From Sesamum alatum (Eukaryota; Streptophyta; Magnoliopsida; Lamiales; Pedaliaceae): a stretch of 64,000 nucleotides of DNA. This document shows, one piece after another, positions 10,588 to 23,408 of the stretch. Position 1 is the stretch's first letter; each line of letters opens with the position of its first letter. The stretch spans positions 2,604,001-2,668,000 of the forward strand of contig JACGWO010000007.1 in assembly GCA_034509735.1 (NCBI GenBank), given 5' to 3'. The position numbers and the translations under genes are program-made. Under the pieces are notes generated by a model. The model did no database searches and was not told where the DNA came from. It worked only from the letters and a program-made list of their open reading frames with translations.

Positions 10588-11771
10588 GGCTAAAATGCAT
10601 AAAATCTCCATATGTTTTGAAAAGTCGGTTAAAAACTCTATTTTATTTTGGAAATAGGTGAAAAGCCTCCTTGTGTTTTGTAAAAGTCAGCAAAAAGCAC
10701 TCTTTCCATCAGTAATTAACGGAAGGTGTACTGGACGCGCGTGTTGTGTGCGTTGGAGTGTAATTTAGCCATCTTTTGGCCTTTTTGTGCCATTTTGATA
10801 AAAATATTCTTATAGGATCTATGTATTTGACTAAGAATATTTTTGTCTTGTTTGGTGGATTTTTTTTACATTTTATTTATCTAAAAAGTTAAATAACTTT
10901 TTATAAACATATTTACTTCAAAATATAAATATAAATATTAATAGTTAATTATATATTATTAATTAATTTAAATTGTTATTTAGTTAAAAATATTTAAATA
11001 AATTATTTTTATTTACTATAAATAAATTTAAAATTTAAATCATTATTATAAAAAGCTGAACCTATTTTTTTTAATAATTTTTTTGAATCTAATTTAAAAA
11101 TGTATAAATGAATTAATTTAAATTTATAGTTATTCTTAAAATAAAAAAAAATAGAAATAAAAAAATAAAATAAAAATTGCCGTCGCCCAAAGTGGGGGCG
11201 ATTTCATCTCTGTTAATTTGGGCAACCACAGTCGCCCATTTGGGTGACAGCATTGGGTGACGTCGCCATCACCCCAATTTCGGCAACGACGATCGCCCTG
11301 AATAGTGCGCCATCGCCCAAATTTGGGGGCGACGACGACTTCTATAGAGGGCGGTGGTTGGTGGTGGTGGGACTGACGGGCGACGATGGGGGTTGATTTT
11401 TATTAAATTTATTTTTTTAAATAATAATTTTATTTTTTATAATATATATTTAAAATTAGTTAAATCAAAACTCTTGATTTTTTTTTATTTATAAATTTAA
11501 GATCCAATTGTCAAAATTAATTGATTGGATATAACATCTACGATATAATCAATAAAGATATAACGGTCATTAAAATAAATAATAATATCTAATAAATAAG
11601 GACATAACGGTCAAAAAGTTAACGCCGTTAGTGATTTTTAATGGAGAGAGGTGATTGAGCTGACTTGCACAAACACAGGGAGGGGTGAAGGGTGACTGGC
11701 CTATTTTCGAAACAGAGTGAAATTTTCAACCGATTTTTTCAAAACACAAGGAGGTTTTATGCATTTAGCCC
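10588..11771. mobile_element. Inverted-repeat DNA element with a GC-rich core
   Basis: The left end (GGCTAAAATGCATAAAATC, then tgttttgaaaa-gtcggtt) is inverted at the right end (on the minus strand GGCTAAATGCATAAAACC, tgttttgaaaaaatcggtt), over roughly 100 bases. The flanks CATGTTTGTT and CATGCTTCTT look like a worn 9-10 bp duplication. A GC-rich block at 11178-11395 repeats 'gtcgccca' and 'gggcgac' in both directions. It encodes nothing obvious. Its design parallels the element at 512-1560. Confidence 0.65.
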
Positions 11772-12598
11772 ATGCTTCTTCCATGTTTTGATTTTCTTTT
11801 TGAATAGGTACATTTTGTTACATCATTAGTTATGTTTAAATATTAAAATTAATTGAGTATATTAATAATTCTAAATCAAATACGTCAACAATACATGCTT
11901 CTTACATTATTTAACTAACATATATTGTTACAGATTAGACGGTTCTAAGTATATATAAAAAATTAAATATGTGATTCTATCATTGTTTTGTTGTATAAGA
12001 TATTGTTCTCTCTGACATTATATGAACTTTACGGTTTTATTCTGAAATAGCATATCGCTACAGAGAGGAGCAATTGACTTTATAAGCCGCTCAAATTTTT
12101 CATCTGCAATTTGTGTGAGACATTTACCTAGATATATATCCGGAAAGACTCTTTTTATGTCTAAGAAAATTAAAATAAAACAATATTTAATTACGCAAGC
12201 ATATAAATCACACCAATTTACAAATACACGCGTGGCTGCATAAATTGTGATTGAATATTATATTATATGAATTTCTTGTATATTTCGTGAAGAACAGTTG
12301 ACATTGAGATAGATTGAACTTTGACTTGATTTTTCTTTTTTTAGTGAAATTAATTCAATCAATGACTTGAAAATCTCTGATATTTTTGTTTGAACAACTA
12401 TATGATATTAACTATAATCAGCAAAGAAAAGTACCAGTCAAGTATCAATAATATCTTAGCCTAATAATTAAAATTGGGGTTACATAAAAAAATTCGAGGT
12501 CATGACTTAAAATCCTATCAAACGTATGGGTATATGTCCCACTTTATGCAACTTTACTGCAATTTACTTTATTATGTTTAGTTATATTAATACATCGA
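11772..12598. other. AT-rich intergenic DNA
   Basis: No gene or defined repeat recognised. Confidence 0.45.
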
Positions 12599-12897
12599 CA
12601 CTAGAAAGAAATTAACGATTGGCGATATTTTTAATGATCATGGCTAAAAATTGTGGTAAATAACTATTATTAGTTATGGTTAAATAAAAATTGATGCAAA
12701 GACCAGCTTTTCTACTATGAAAAACTTATTTGCCATAGCTAGGAGCCGTGGTAAAAACATTTGCCATGGCTAATGTTTCAACCGCCCTCGTAAAAACCAC
12801 GACCGACGACCATTGCGTGGTCAATAACTATTTGCTACGACTATTTAGTATTAACTACAGCAATTAGCCATGACTAAATGTTATATTTCTTGTAGTG
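12599..12897. mobile_element. CACTA-type miniature element, copy 2
   Basis: Begins CACTAGAAAGAAA and ends ATTTCTTGTAGTG, the classic CACTA terminal inverted repeat. Perfect 3-bp duplications, CGA, lie at 12596-12598 and 12898-12900. It is 299 bp long with no coding capacity, and shares its interior motifs with 3570-3886. Confidence 0.8.
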
Positions 12898-12900
12898 CGA

Positions 12901-13682
12901 TGTATTATTCGAATCTACATATTACTGATTTTATGAATGTAATTGTTTACTTACCACTCCAAAAAAAATCTCAAAAAATATAAACTCTAACACTCTGAAA
13001 AAAAGAAATTGAAAACAATAAAAGCAAAATATGACTTCCAAATGTCGAAAACATGGAAGGGAAAATTAAAACTAAAAAAAAAAAGTAGAAATGTTTGCGA
13101 AGAAGAGTTTTCAATCACGAAGGGACAATGAGGATAACCTTAATCAAATGCTTGACACATTCAAATCATGTGAAAAAGCAAATTTATGTACAAATCAACA
13201 TAGATATAAATGAAATATAGGCATAAAGGGGTACTAATATTTTAGTCTTGAAATTTCTAGAAGAGTTTTTAAATGAAAAATAATAATAATTTTTTTATAT
13301 TGAAATTCGACTAATAAATAATTGTTCTGAGATCACAACTGTTGTTTTACTTTTTTCGTGCCAGATCAATATGACAAGTAATTGATAGAAAACGTTATCG
13401 TTTTAAGTGACATTTTACGCTGACACGTGTAATTTTAAACTGTACACCTCATGTTTTAAGACATTTGAATATTTTGTACTTGTTGAATTTGTTTACGAAA
13501 CTCCCGCTGAAAATAAAATATTTCGAGAATTGAATAATTGAAGTTTATCACATCTTATATATAAATTAATTAGATAATTGTCACACAGCATTTAATTTAA
13601 TATTATATGTATACATAAATATATACACGTACTTATACCATATGGGCTGGCAATTTCACTAATAGAGACAACATATATTTGC
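12901..13682. other. AT-rich intergenic DNA
   Basis: No gene or defined repeat recognised. Confidence 0.45.
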
Positions 13683-14080
13683 GGGTAAATTACAATCGTA
13701 TTTCCTGAGGTTTGCCATAATTATAAATATGCTCTTATTATTTGAAAAGTTATAAATATCTCCATGAGGTTTGTAATTTTTAATTAAAGGCCTGAATTTG
13801 ATGATTTTGCCCTTGAATTTTTAGTTAAAATTGTGGAAAAATCAATCGAGGCAAATTGCATTATTGCTCCTCTATGTAAAAGACTTAAGAAACATCTCCT
13901 TACGCATTGTAGTCCAAAAAAATACAAAAAGTTTTAAGAATAATTCAGTTTGCATAAGGACATTTTGGTCAGTTCACCCATAAAAATGGATGGAAATGGG
14001 TTATTTGTTATATGGTTACAAACCTCAGGAAGGTATTTGTAATTATGCCAAACCTCAGAGGAGGTAGATGTAATTTACCC
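13683..14080. mobile_element. GGGTAAATTACA miniature element, copy 1
   Basis: Starts GGGTAAATTACAAT and ends GTAATTTACCC, with about 130 bases of inverted repeat. The diagnostic motif 'cctgaggtttg..ataatta' occurs near each end. The flanks TATATTTGC and AATTTTTGC agree at 7 of 9 positions, consistent with an old 9-bp duplication. Confidence 0.7.
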
Positions 14081-14154
14081 AATTTTTGCTCAAGCAAATC
14101 ATGAAATCACTCCACCAATTTCAATTTTCCTATTTAAACTATGTTAAAAACTAA

Positions 14155-14429
14155 GAGATAATTATATTTACACCTCCTGATATACGATCTATTTACACAA
14201 ATCACTCATACTTTTTGGATAATGACAAAAATATCCCTGATAGTAAAAAAAACACAGGTAATTTGTATAATGCTGTTAACGTTTTTGGGGGTATGTGTAA
14301 TTTTTAAAAAATAGGGGAGTTTGTATAAATGATATTGACGTTTTTTTGTGGATGTATGTATAATTATTCAAAAAATAGAGATGATTTGTATAAATGACCA
14401 TAAATCAGAGGTGCAAATGTAATTATTCC
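14155..14429. mobile_element. Short inverted-repeat miniature element
   Basis: The left end 'ataattatatttacacctcc' is inverted at the right as 'gaggtgcaaatgtaattat'. The interior repeats 'aatttgtataa' and 'gatattgacgttttt'. Related sequences lie at 27631-27848 and about 43998-44211. Borders approximate. Confidence 0.5.
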
Positions 14430-14781
14430 TAAAGATATATAGGTTTAGCCTGCAATTTTGGGACCAACCCTAGATGACTTCTATCTACTTTAGAAAGCAA
14501 TTTTAGGTCGGGGGAATAAATAATGTTAGGCAAAATGACCTAAATTCAAATTTAAGAATCGTCATATGTTGAATTTTCTTGTCAAAAGTTGGAATATTTT
14601 AGTCATGGTATTAAATTTCCTTTGATATATATCTCGATATTTGGAGCGAAATTACGGGTATTTTGAGATTTCCACTAACTTATTTTTGTAGGAATTCTCA
14701 AATTTCAGTTTTTCTTTTTTTAACTTTATTGAAATTTAATTTCTAAATTTCAGATACTATTAAGATTTGTTTATATCTATA
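14430..14781. other. AT-rich intergenic DNA
   Basis: No gene or defined repeat recognised. Confidence 0.4.
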
Positions 14782-17690
14782 TCTATATATATATAGCAAA
14801 AAAAGGATGGCTGACCGCAATTAAGTTAATTTTGACTAAATACTTATTTTGTGATAATTTTGAATTTTTTATTGTTAAGAAAAAATCTTATTGATTAGAA
14901 ATATCATATATCTTAAATTAAAAAAATTAATTTTTTTATTTATCTATAAAAGATCTTATCTTCCATATTAGTGTTTATCTATACTAGATTCTACTTTCAA
15001 AATTATGATACTAATCCAATTTGTATTTATTTTAATTAAACAAATTCAAAGTTTAGAATTATTTTTTTATCATAAAAAATATTTATTTTATCATTAATCA
15101 TTTATTTTATTTTAATCATATACTTTTTAGTCACTAAACTTTTTCTAATATCTTAGTATATCTCATTCAGTAAATTCTTGATTTAATTAATGAGGTAAAA
15201 TCATTATTTTTTATAACTTACATGTTTCATTAACATACAATTTAGTAATTTGCTATTTTTTCATTAATATTGAAATAAAAGGTTTTTTACAATATAACAT
15301 GATAGTATATTTTTCATTAATGTAAAAAAATCTGATACAACAACGCTAGCTTATTTACCTGATGCATTACCAAATGACTTTTTTTTGTATTCTTTTGTTT
15401 TTTTATGTTCAATTTCACCTCACTTGTGTATTTTTCTTTCTGTGTTTTAGTTAATCTTCTTTTCTTCATCACTTAAATATTATTTTTAGTTTTTTATGGA
15501 GAATTACCATGATTTATTCTTATATTTACTTATTAAAAATTTTGTAATTTTATAATTTATTTATTTGCTCTTATTGCTCTGAGTATTTACTTAAAGTTTT
15601 TAGATTTTTATTTTTCAATTATCTTTTTTTACTTCATGTTCCATTGATTACTATTGTTTGTTTCATTGATGAATGATTTTTTATTTAACTATTTACCTTT
15701 AGCTATAACAATCCATCATATTATTTTATTTTTAATTTTGTGATTTCTTGCAATCAAATAATTATGATTTCTCTACTTTATTATTAAATGAATATATATT
15801 TTTATGTTTAATAGTTCATGAACAATTTTCTTTTCCAATTTCCTCTTGCCCTCTTTTTTAGGTGTGGCCATATAGTTATAAATATGTTGCTTAATTAAAT
15901 TAGTTTATATATTTTTATTTGTATTAAAGTTCTTCAATTATTCAAATTCCGTTCATTAAAGTTCATGTTATTTATTTAAAACTCTTATTGAATGGTATTT
16001 ATAGACTAAATTCTCTTTGTGATATAACATCCACTAATTTTCTTCATCCATTTTAGTATTTAGTGATGTTTTTGTATAGTTTCATAATACTTTTCATTCT
16101 TAGATATCCATCATCTTGTTTTCATAAACTACGCATATATACATTTATATTGTCACAGTCTACATATTTTCCAGTTTAGAAGTTCAAAGTAAGAAATTCA
16201 ACTTGATAGAATGAATTATTTATTAAAAAGTAATTCAATTATTTTGCAGTATCTATCATAATTAATGGGCACTAACCGAACTACTTGAAAATCTCTATTA
16301 GGTATATTATTATTATATCTTACATTTGTGGCCTTTCAAATTTCTTATTGTATATATGTATTCGTAGCATAAAATTTAGAAATATAAATATTTTTACTTT
16401 TTATTAATTTCAAATGCCATTAAATTTATTTTTAATGAAGGAAATTAAAAGATGATATCATAATAATCTTTTCTTTTTTCCTTTCAGAAATTGGATTACA
16501 AAAGGGAAATTTGATTATGAATATTTTTTTATTTCTAAGAGAAATATGTTTATTTCATAGGACAATTATGATAGTAACTTTTACATAATGTGTTTAAATA
16601 TTAATATTTTTTAGTTTACTAAAACTATATTAATTGAATAAGAAAATATAAATAGTATTTGAAACTTATAAAATAATTTTTTTTCATTATCTAAAATATG
16701 ATAATATGCTATGATTATTTTCAAAATATTCACTAAATAAACTTAGTAATAATTCAATATTAATTAAGTTTTTATAAATCAGTTTGCACTATTATATATA
16801 GTAAGGGGTCATTAAAATATAACATATTTTTATGTTTATTATGTTTAATGGTATGCCAAAACTTAAGATTTTTCATGAGAGTATTTATAGAGATTAAAAT
16901 TTTTGAGTTATAAATTATTTAATTTTATTCTTTGGTCCACCAAAACCAAATGAAATCGACAAAATGATAAAATAAAATTACAGACAATTAATAATTAAGT
17001 TCAATATCAAGTGAAAATAATGAGTTGAAATTGGGAATTCAGCATCATAAAATGAATTTTTCATTGAAAAGCAACCCAATAGTGTGGCAGTGTCTATGAT
17101 AATTAATGGTCATGAAACCAACTACTAATTTTTTTTAATTATATATATTATGTTTGTACCTTACAAATTTTTTATTGTATATCTGTATTGTTAGCATATA
17201 ATTTAGAAATATATATATTTTTACTATTAGTTTAAGACATTGTTAATTTTTCTCAATGTTACTAATACTTTTTTATTATTACTTTGAGAAACTTTATTAA
17301 AGGATATCACTTAATTTGAATCATATTCTTTTATGCAAATTTATATCACGGGGTAATATGATAATAACTTTAACATAATGTATTTAATGCTAATATTTTT
17401 ATTTTACTAATTAAAGGTATATTAATTGAATAAGAAAATGTATATTGCATTTGAATCTTATAATATAACTTTTCTCAATGTGTAAAAATATTATAATATT
17501 ATATTGTTATTTTTAAAATATTCCATAAATAAATTTAATACAGAATTTAATATTGAATTTTGTATAAATAATTTTGCATTATTGCATATAGTAAGACGGT
17601 TATTAAATATGACATACCATTATGTAATTTAAAATTATGAAAATACACAAAAATTTATAACTTTCGTGTATAGCACGGGGTTCATGCTAG
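14782..17690 (+). mobile_element. Helitron-like element, non-autonomous, about 2.9 kb
   Basis: The right end has a short hairpin, CGTG-tatag-CACG, followed by GGGTTCATG and CTAG, then T: the arrangement of a plant Helitron 3' terminus. The left end is taken at TCTATATATATATAG after an A, which is plausible but not proven. There is no helicase frame; the element is very AT-rich. Two similar blocks of about 0.6 kb lie in direct orientation at roughly 16198-16860 and 17037-17650. Confidence 0.5.
16198..17650. repeat. Two direct ~0.6 kb repeats inside the Helitron-like element
   Basis: Both blocks run through the same landmarks in the same order: 'ataattaatgg', 'tttattgtatat', 'aatttagaaatata', 'attaattgaataagaaaat', 'atatagtaag'. 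They differ by many substitutions and small indels, so the duplication is old. Confidence 0.55.
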
Positions 17691-20600
17691 TTAAGTAAAT
17701 ATTGAATAATAGTGACGATTCCTAGCTTAATAATGAATTAATTTAGCTGATTATTTACATTTAAATTAAATTAAAGGGTGATTATGCTAATATTATGAAC
17801 TGAATCTTGCATTAACAATTTGTAATCTACTATTTATACTATACTATATCTAATTGATGATGAAGGGTGAATTAGTGTCATGCATAATTACCTTTTAATA
17901 GTTTTTTCATTATTTTTCTCTTTTCAATATATATTATATCATTATCTTTTTTTATCAAGATTTTTTTATAAAAACCTAGCTAATATCTATATAATTATAT
18001 ATGTGCTTTTGCATAATTACCTTTTGATGATTCTCTTTCTTCCTCATGCATTTTTCCGATCTCCAATATTTCATCATTATCATCTTATCAATATTTTTTT
18101 TATAAATAAGACATTTATATTAATTTATCATTTATATATACTATATATTTTAAATTTATTTCATCTATAAATTTTTAAAAAATAAAACATTATTTTAAAA
18201 ACATCCAAACTTCCATTTTAAATTTTCGTATAGATTTTAAAATCAAACTGAATTTTTTAATAAACTCAAATTCCCATTAATATACAAGTCCTAAATATAA
18301 CATGCACAGACACTTATATAATACATTTATTTTAGTAATATTAATCATAACTGATCATATTCATTTCCTTGTGTGTGCTTCTCATTAGGAAATCTATCGA
18401 CGAATTTAAAATTTTACTGTATTTATTTAATTAAATAAAAATAAAATAAAAAAGATAAAATAACATGAGTAATTCAAAGTGCTAAAATAAATTAATTTGA
18501 AATGTACATGAATAAAAGGTTATCGATATAACTATAATTAAAAAAGAGATGGTCATATGTAATTAAAGGGTGTTTTAGTCACATTTTGATTATCAAATAT
18601 AATTACTCTAAGTCCTTGATCCTTAATAAATAGTATAGATATATATATTGCCCGCATAACATTGTAAAAATACAAATTTACCCCTAACGATACATGTGTG
18701 TATATATACTAAAAATTATTTTAGTATAAGTATAATGTCAAATTAAACTCAATACTGAAATAATATAAATATGTCCATACCTAAATGCACACGGACGCCG
18801 GTCACATGTTCTTTTTTTTTTTTTAAGTGATAATTACATACATAATTACATCTGTATCTCGATAAATTGAGCAATATATCAATATGACTAAAAATAATTA
18901 ACAAATTACATTAGCACACATAAAATGAGACACATATCGGTACGTTCAATGAGACTCGAACTTGTTCATAGCACATCAACCTTAATCAATAGACTAAGAC
19001 GTTATTGATAGATGGTGACATGTCAGTGATCATGATAATAAAAATTAATTAAGCCATGATCAATCAACTTTTTCCAGATGCATTCTCTTTTGAGGTCAAA
19101 AGTGTTGTTGTCCCCTTTTTTTTGTCTTTTTTTTTTTTCCTCTTTAGAATCCATTCAAAATAAATCAAGTCAAAGGATACTATATATAATGCTTGTAATA
19201 AAATTAATCTTTAGACTTATGGTGAACAAAAAGGGAACATTATCTCCATCAAACAAATACAATTTCTGTACTAAGAAAATATCTGTCGGGAAAGTATTAG
19301 TAATTGAAAAAAATATTTATTTTTCAATATTGTATATATATATGGTTTGTGCAGTAATTGGAATTTATCCGGTTCCTAATTAAGGTGGGAGAAGAATTAT
19401 AAAAGTGATTATGGAATCGACAACTATTAAAAAAGTTGGACATGCTTAATTAAGAGCATCCATTTGTTAGGATTTGTTTGGGTGTACTAATTATTTTAGT
19501 TTAAATTACGTCGTTGTTTTGAGCTCGTCAAGTGTAATTACAAATTAATATTATCTTAGATATGATAACGTGTATCATTGTGATTTGTCCTACTCCATTG
19601 AAGGCGGAGGGGTACATGTGGTATTTACATATTGGGATGGATGCGTATATTTATGCTATTTATTAAATACGGGGAAATTAGAGTAATCACCTATGATAAA
19701 TACAATTTATTTTTAACTAAGTTACCCTCAAGCATAGAGTATCACATCTGGTTGACACGATTTATGTTTTTATCAAAATACCCTCAAGTATATTTATTTT
19801 TTAAAATTTATCGAACTGTTTTATTAAGCTTATAAACTCTCAAATATCTTATAAAATATTTTGAAAAACTTATAAATTTAGTTAAACTCCCTCTTAGTCC
19901 ACCTCCAAAATACCCTAAAAGGGCACTCTTTGCATTTGAGATATGAAAATTATGGTAAGAGGATTTTTTTTTTAGTTAATGATATTGGATTTAATTATTA
20001 GTAATTTATATCTTAATAATTAAGATTAATATTTATAATTAATTAACAACTACTGTTAAAGTCGGTTAATATCCACACGATAACATACTTAAAGGGGGTT
20101 AAAATGGTACGAATCTAGAAAGCACAGATTTGACCTGGCAGAAAGTCATAATTATTTAATAGGACAAAGATCCGTGTATTTTTGATCGAGTAGGCTCGTG
20201 ACCGACCACTCTGACCTAACGATTGTTACAACTGTTGATCATGTCTTCTGGAGGCAATCCACGTCATGCTACATCGGTCCGTACTTACTGATATATGGAA
20301 TTTTCAATAAATATCGTCTCTTATTTGTGATAAAAAGGTATGTGCGTAATTTAAAGACTTTATTGAAATCTAGCTCTACACCCTAATTCCGTTATTGCTC
20401 GGTCTTACTTATAAAGATTCAGAAGATTACTACTAGGGGTATTCCAGTGAGCTTAACGATTCTCAAGTCTCACATTTCTTGTGCTGATCGAGGTTAACCA
20501 GTCAATATCATCAATTAGGTCAGATACGATCTCAACCCAAATAAGTACTTTTAACCGTAAATTGTCTTCTTGTGACTCATTGAGTATACTATAATGTCTT

Positions 20601-20955
20601 TTTTCTATCTAGAGAAATACATAAGATGGTCGATATCATACATCTTGTGTATATCCATACTTATTTAGAATTTAAAAATTAAGAGAAATTAATCTGAAAC
20701 TCAAAGAAGTTCAAATACAGAAACCGAAAGGGATGCGTCAGCAAAAAGTGGAGAAATGGTTTGGGAGGAAGAAAATGTCAAGAAAAGTTAAGCTGATCAG
20801 ATTCTGATTCGGACATTAAAAGTTTTGCAACAACCTTCGAGACTTGAACACAGTTTCCCTCATCATCATGTCCAAAAACAAACAACTTCTACTTTTAGCA
20901 GCATGCTCAATACATCAGGGTTTTTGGGGAATTGGAATTTAGCAATATTGTATCT

Positions 20956-20962
<7 letters not shown>
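17691..20962. other. Gene-free AT-rich DNA
   Basis: No splice-consistent gene seen; the frames at 17880-18170, 19078-19383 and others are short, AT-driven and lack family features. At 18639-18621 the minus strand reads TCTATACTATTTATTAAGG, like a Helitron 5' terminus, but I could not pair it with a 3' end. About 19700-19860 repeats 'taccctcaagtata' motifs and may be a decayed miniature element. Confidence 0.4.

Positions 20963-21023
<61 letters not shown>
20963..21023. repeat. (CT)n microsatellite
   Basis: About 24 uninterrupted CT units followed by a second short CT run after one extra C. The serine/leucine-rich frame across it is an artefact. Confidence 0.95.
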
Positions 21024-21385
21024 TGAATAAATGTGCATGACGTTTTTGAACTGGATATACTCAAAGTTTGGAGGGTTTTGCATATTGAATTCAGAGTCTG
21101 GTAAGGTTCATTTATGTCTACTAACGATGAGTGACGAATGATCAGTTCAAAGTATGCATGGTATGTATATATATATATATATGTCTTAATTAATGTTGTA
21201 GTGAAATTACATTCATGAAGAGATATTTTTTTGTGACATGCACATGAAACTTTTTACTCATTTTTCATCATTTGAATCAGGAATTAATTAAGAACTATGT
21301 TAATTTTCCTATAATAGGTAAGTTCTAATTAAACGTTGATATGTGCGATTAATTAATTATGACATGATTATGTGTCAAGTTGCAA

Positions 21386-21646
21386 GGGTAAAGTGAAATT
21401 TAAATCCTGTAAGTATGGACAGGTAGTGATTTTAGTTTTGTATGAATTTGAACTTGCAGTTTTAGTCTTGTAATTTTAAAAAATTCGTACGTTGAGGACA
21501 AAAATAGTCGGAAGTAAAAGTGCACATGATCAGTTTAATTAGATGCACTTTTCCGATCATTTTTGTGCTCAATATGCGAATTTTTCAAATTACAGGATAA
21601 AAATAGCAAAATAACTTCGCACATGGCTAAAATTGCAATTTTCCCC
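21386..21646. mobile_element. Foldback miniature element with 9-bp duplication
   Basis: A 261-bp near-palindrome: the left half (gggtaaagtgaaattt, gattttagttttgtat, gtgcac) is mirrored by the right half. The perfect 9-bp duplication AAGTTGCAA is at 21377-21385 and 21647-21655. Non-coding; Mutator-like by target size. Confidence 0.75.
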
Positions 21647-21682
21647 AAGTTGCAAATTGCAATGAACAATAATGATTCTTTT

Positions 21683-21957
21683 GCCGATGAGACCTAGTTT
21701 AGTTGGCGAAGCTCATGAGGCCCCATGATCCTAAAGGTCATGGGTTCGAACCTCTGCGTGGGTGGATGTTGTTTCTACTGTATAGTATATTATTTGTTAT
21801 TGTAATAGCTAGGACTGCTAGGTGTTAGTTTATGTGATATTGTTATATGATTGTTTGTAATTATCTCTATTTGATATTGATATTAATAGCCGACAGGACT
21901 GAATGTAATCACTTTACCTTCAATTAATAAAATTCATCGCTTTCAATTTTAAAAAAG
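21683..21957 (+). mobile_element. tRNA-derived SINE
   Basis: The 5' part carries RNA polymerase III promoter boxes: an A box, TAGTTTAGTTGG at 21695-21706, and a B box, GGTTCGAACCTC at about 21742-21753. The 3' part is unrelated sequence ending in a short A-rich run. It is flanked by a 15-bp duplication with one mismatch, AATAATGATTCTTTT (21668-21682) and AATAATTATTCTTTT (21958-21972). Length about 275 bp. The small divergence suggests a fairly recent insertion. Confidence 0.85.
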
Positions 21958-21972
21958 AATAATTATTCTTTT

Positions 21973-22553
21973 TTTCATGGTAACTAATTACATATATCAC
22001 TATTTTCATCAATTTAAATTATTAGCGGCTACAAAATTAATAATATATCAATTATCAATATTGAATGATATATTATGATTATTTAATAAATACTATTTAC
22101 ATAGTCAAAATAATTGATGTGCTGGTCGATCCTCGTTACTTTATAGTTGTGGAGTCTTAATTTTCCTTTTTAGACTTTAAAATAAACCTAGCTAGTTGCT
22201 TAAAATGGCAACTTTACATATATAATTATATATAAGACGTTAAAATATGTAAATCGTAACCAAGAATTATATGTAATTAGCATATCTTTTAAGGCTATTT
22301 TTCTATTTTAATCTAGGAAATAGTTAGAGTTTAGACCTTTTATAATTACCTCGAGTATTTATACCTAGATTAGGTTTAATTTCAGTTTCTTAATTAATAA
22401 TCATACATTAATCTAGATATATATACCTCATTTTTTGAGTAATGAGTGATAAACTGTTAATTTGAAAATACAACAATGTTTCTAAAGCAATCAACTGCTA
22501 TTACAATATTCAGTCCACTATATAACAACATCTTTAGATATACCAACACCAAC
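21973..22553. other. AT-rich intergenic DNA
   Basis: No gene or defined repeat recognised. Confidence 0.4.
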
Positions 22554-22831
22554 CACTTCAAGAAAATCGTTCATTAGCAACGAAAGAAAATCAGCTTCGA
22601 GCTAATTAGCAAGTAAAATTCTCGTTGCTAATCTATCTTATTTAATACAAGAAATTTACTTGCTGAATTTAGCAACAAAAATTTACTTGCTGACAAATTA
22701 GCAACGATTTGTTTAAAATATATATCAAGGAGTGTAGATTAGCAATGAGAATTTTACTAGCTAATTAATTAACTCGACGCTGATTTCAGCAACGAATTTT
22801 TTCGTTGCTATTAAGCTATTTTTTTGTAATG
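22554..22831. mobile_element. CACTA-like miniature element with TTAGCAACGA repeats
   Basis: Begins CACTTCAAGAAAA and ends TTTTTTTGTAATG, imperfect CACTA-type termini, with 3-bp duplications AAC at 22551-22553 and 22832-22834. The interior repeats 'ttagcaacga' and its complement several times, giving hairpin potential. It belongs to a different subfamily from 12599-12897. Non-coding. Confidence 0.65.
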
Positions 22832-22957
22832 AACATTAAAGCAACAAAAATAATAATACAAACATTTTATAAACTAAATAATACCCTATATTCATAGTAT
22901 TCGAACACACGGCATCTTGATTGTGGGACCTTAACCTCAACACTCGAGCAAGGGATT

Positions 22958-22961
<4 letters not shown>

Positions 22962-22994
<33 letters not shown>
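22962..22994. repeat. (AT)n microsatellite
   Basis: An uninterrupted run of about 16 AT units. Confidence 0.95.
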
Positions 22995-22997
<3 letters not shown>

Positions 22998-23408
22998 AAT
23001 TAATCACGTCAATTAATAAGTAAATTAATTAATTTAGGGTTTCTTGATGTGAATGGGAATTGGAAAGCCAGGTTATGGGGGATGTAATGCAGCACCCTTA
23101 AGCAATCTATAAATAACTCATGAAAACAAAAAGTACCTGATGATGTTATGTTATATATATGCTATTAAATTAAATTAAAATATATTTTATTTTTTTTTCA
23201 TCAATTTTCATCTTTTGCTAAAAGGTGGGAAAGGGAGTACATGCATGAAAAAATTCAAAGCCATTCACTTAGACATACAATATTGTAAGCTAAATGATGA
23301 TGTCATCATGTATAATTCAATAATTCACAATGTATTTTATTACAAATAAAATTTTAAATTAGAGTAGTGAAAGTCTAATCTATCCAAGTTCAGCCACACT
23401 CAATCAAA

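Noticed and set aside
17880..18170. 96-residue frame
   Set aside because: Dominated by Phe, Ile, Leu and Tyr from AT-rich DNA, with no family motif and no exon partner.
19078..19383. 101-residue frame
   Set aside because: No domain, repeat or splice context; composition is that of the surrounding AT-rich DNA.
22900..22950. tRNA-like or SINE-like 'attcgaacacacggc' on the minus strand
   Set aside because: A box and target duplication not found; too little to call.
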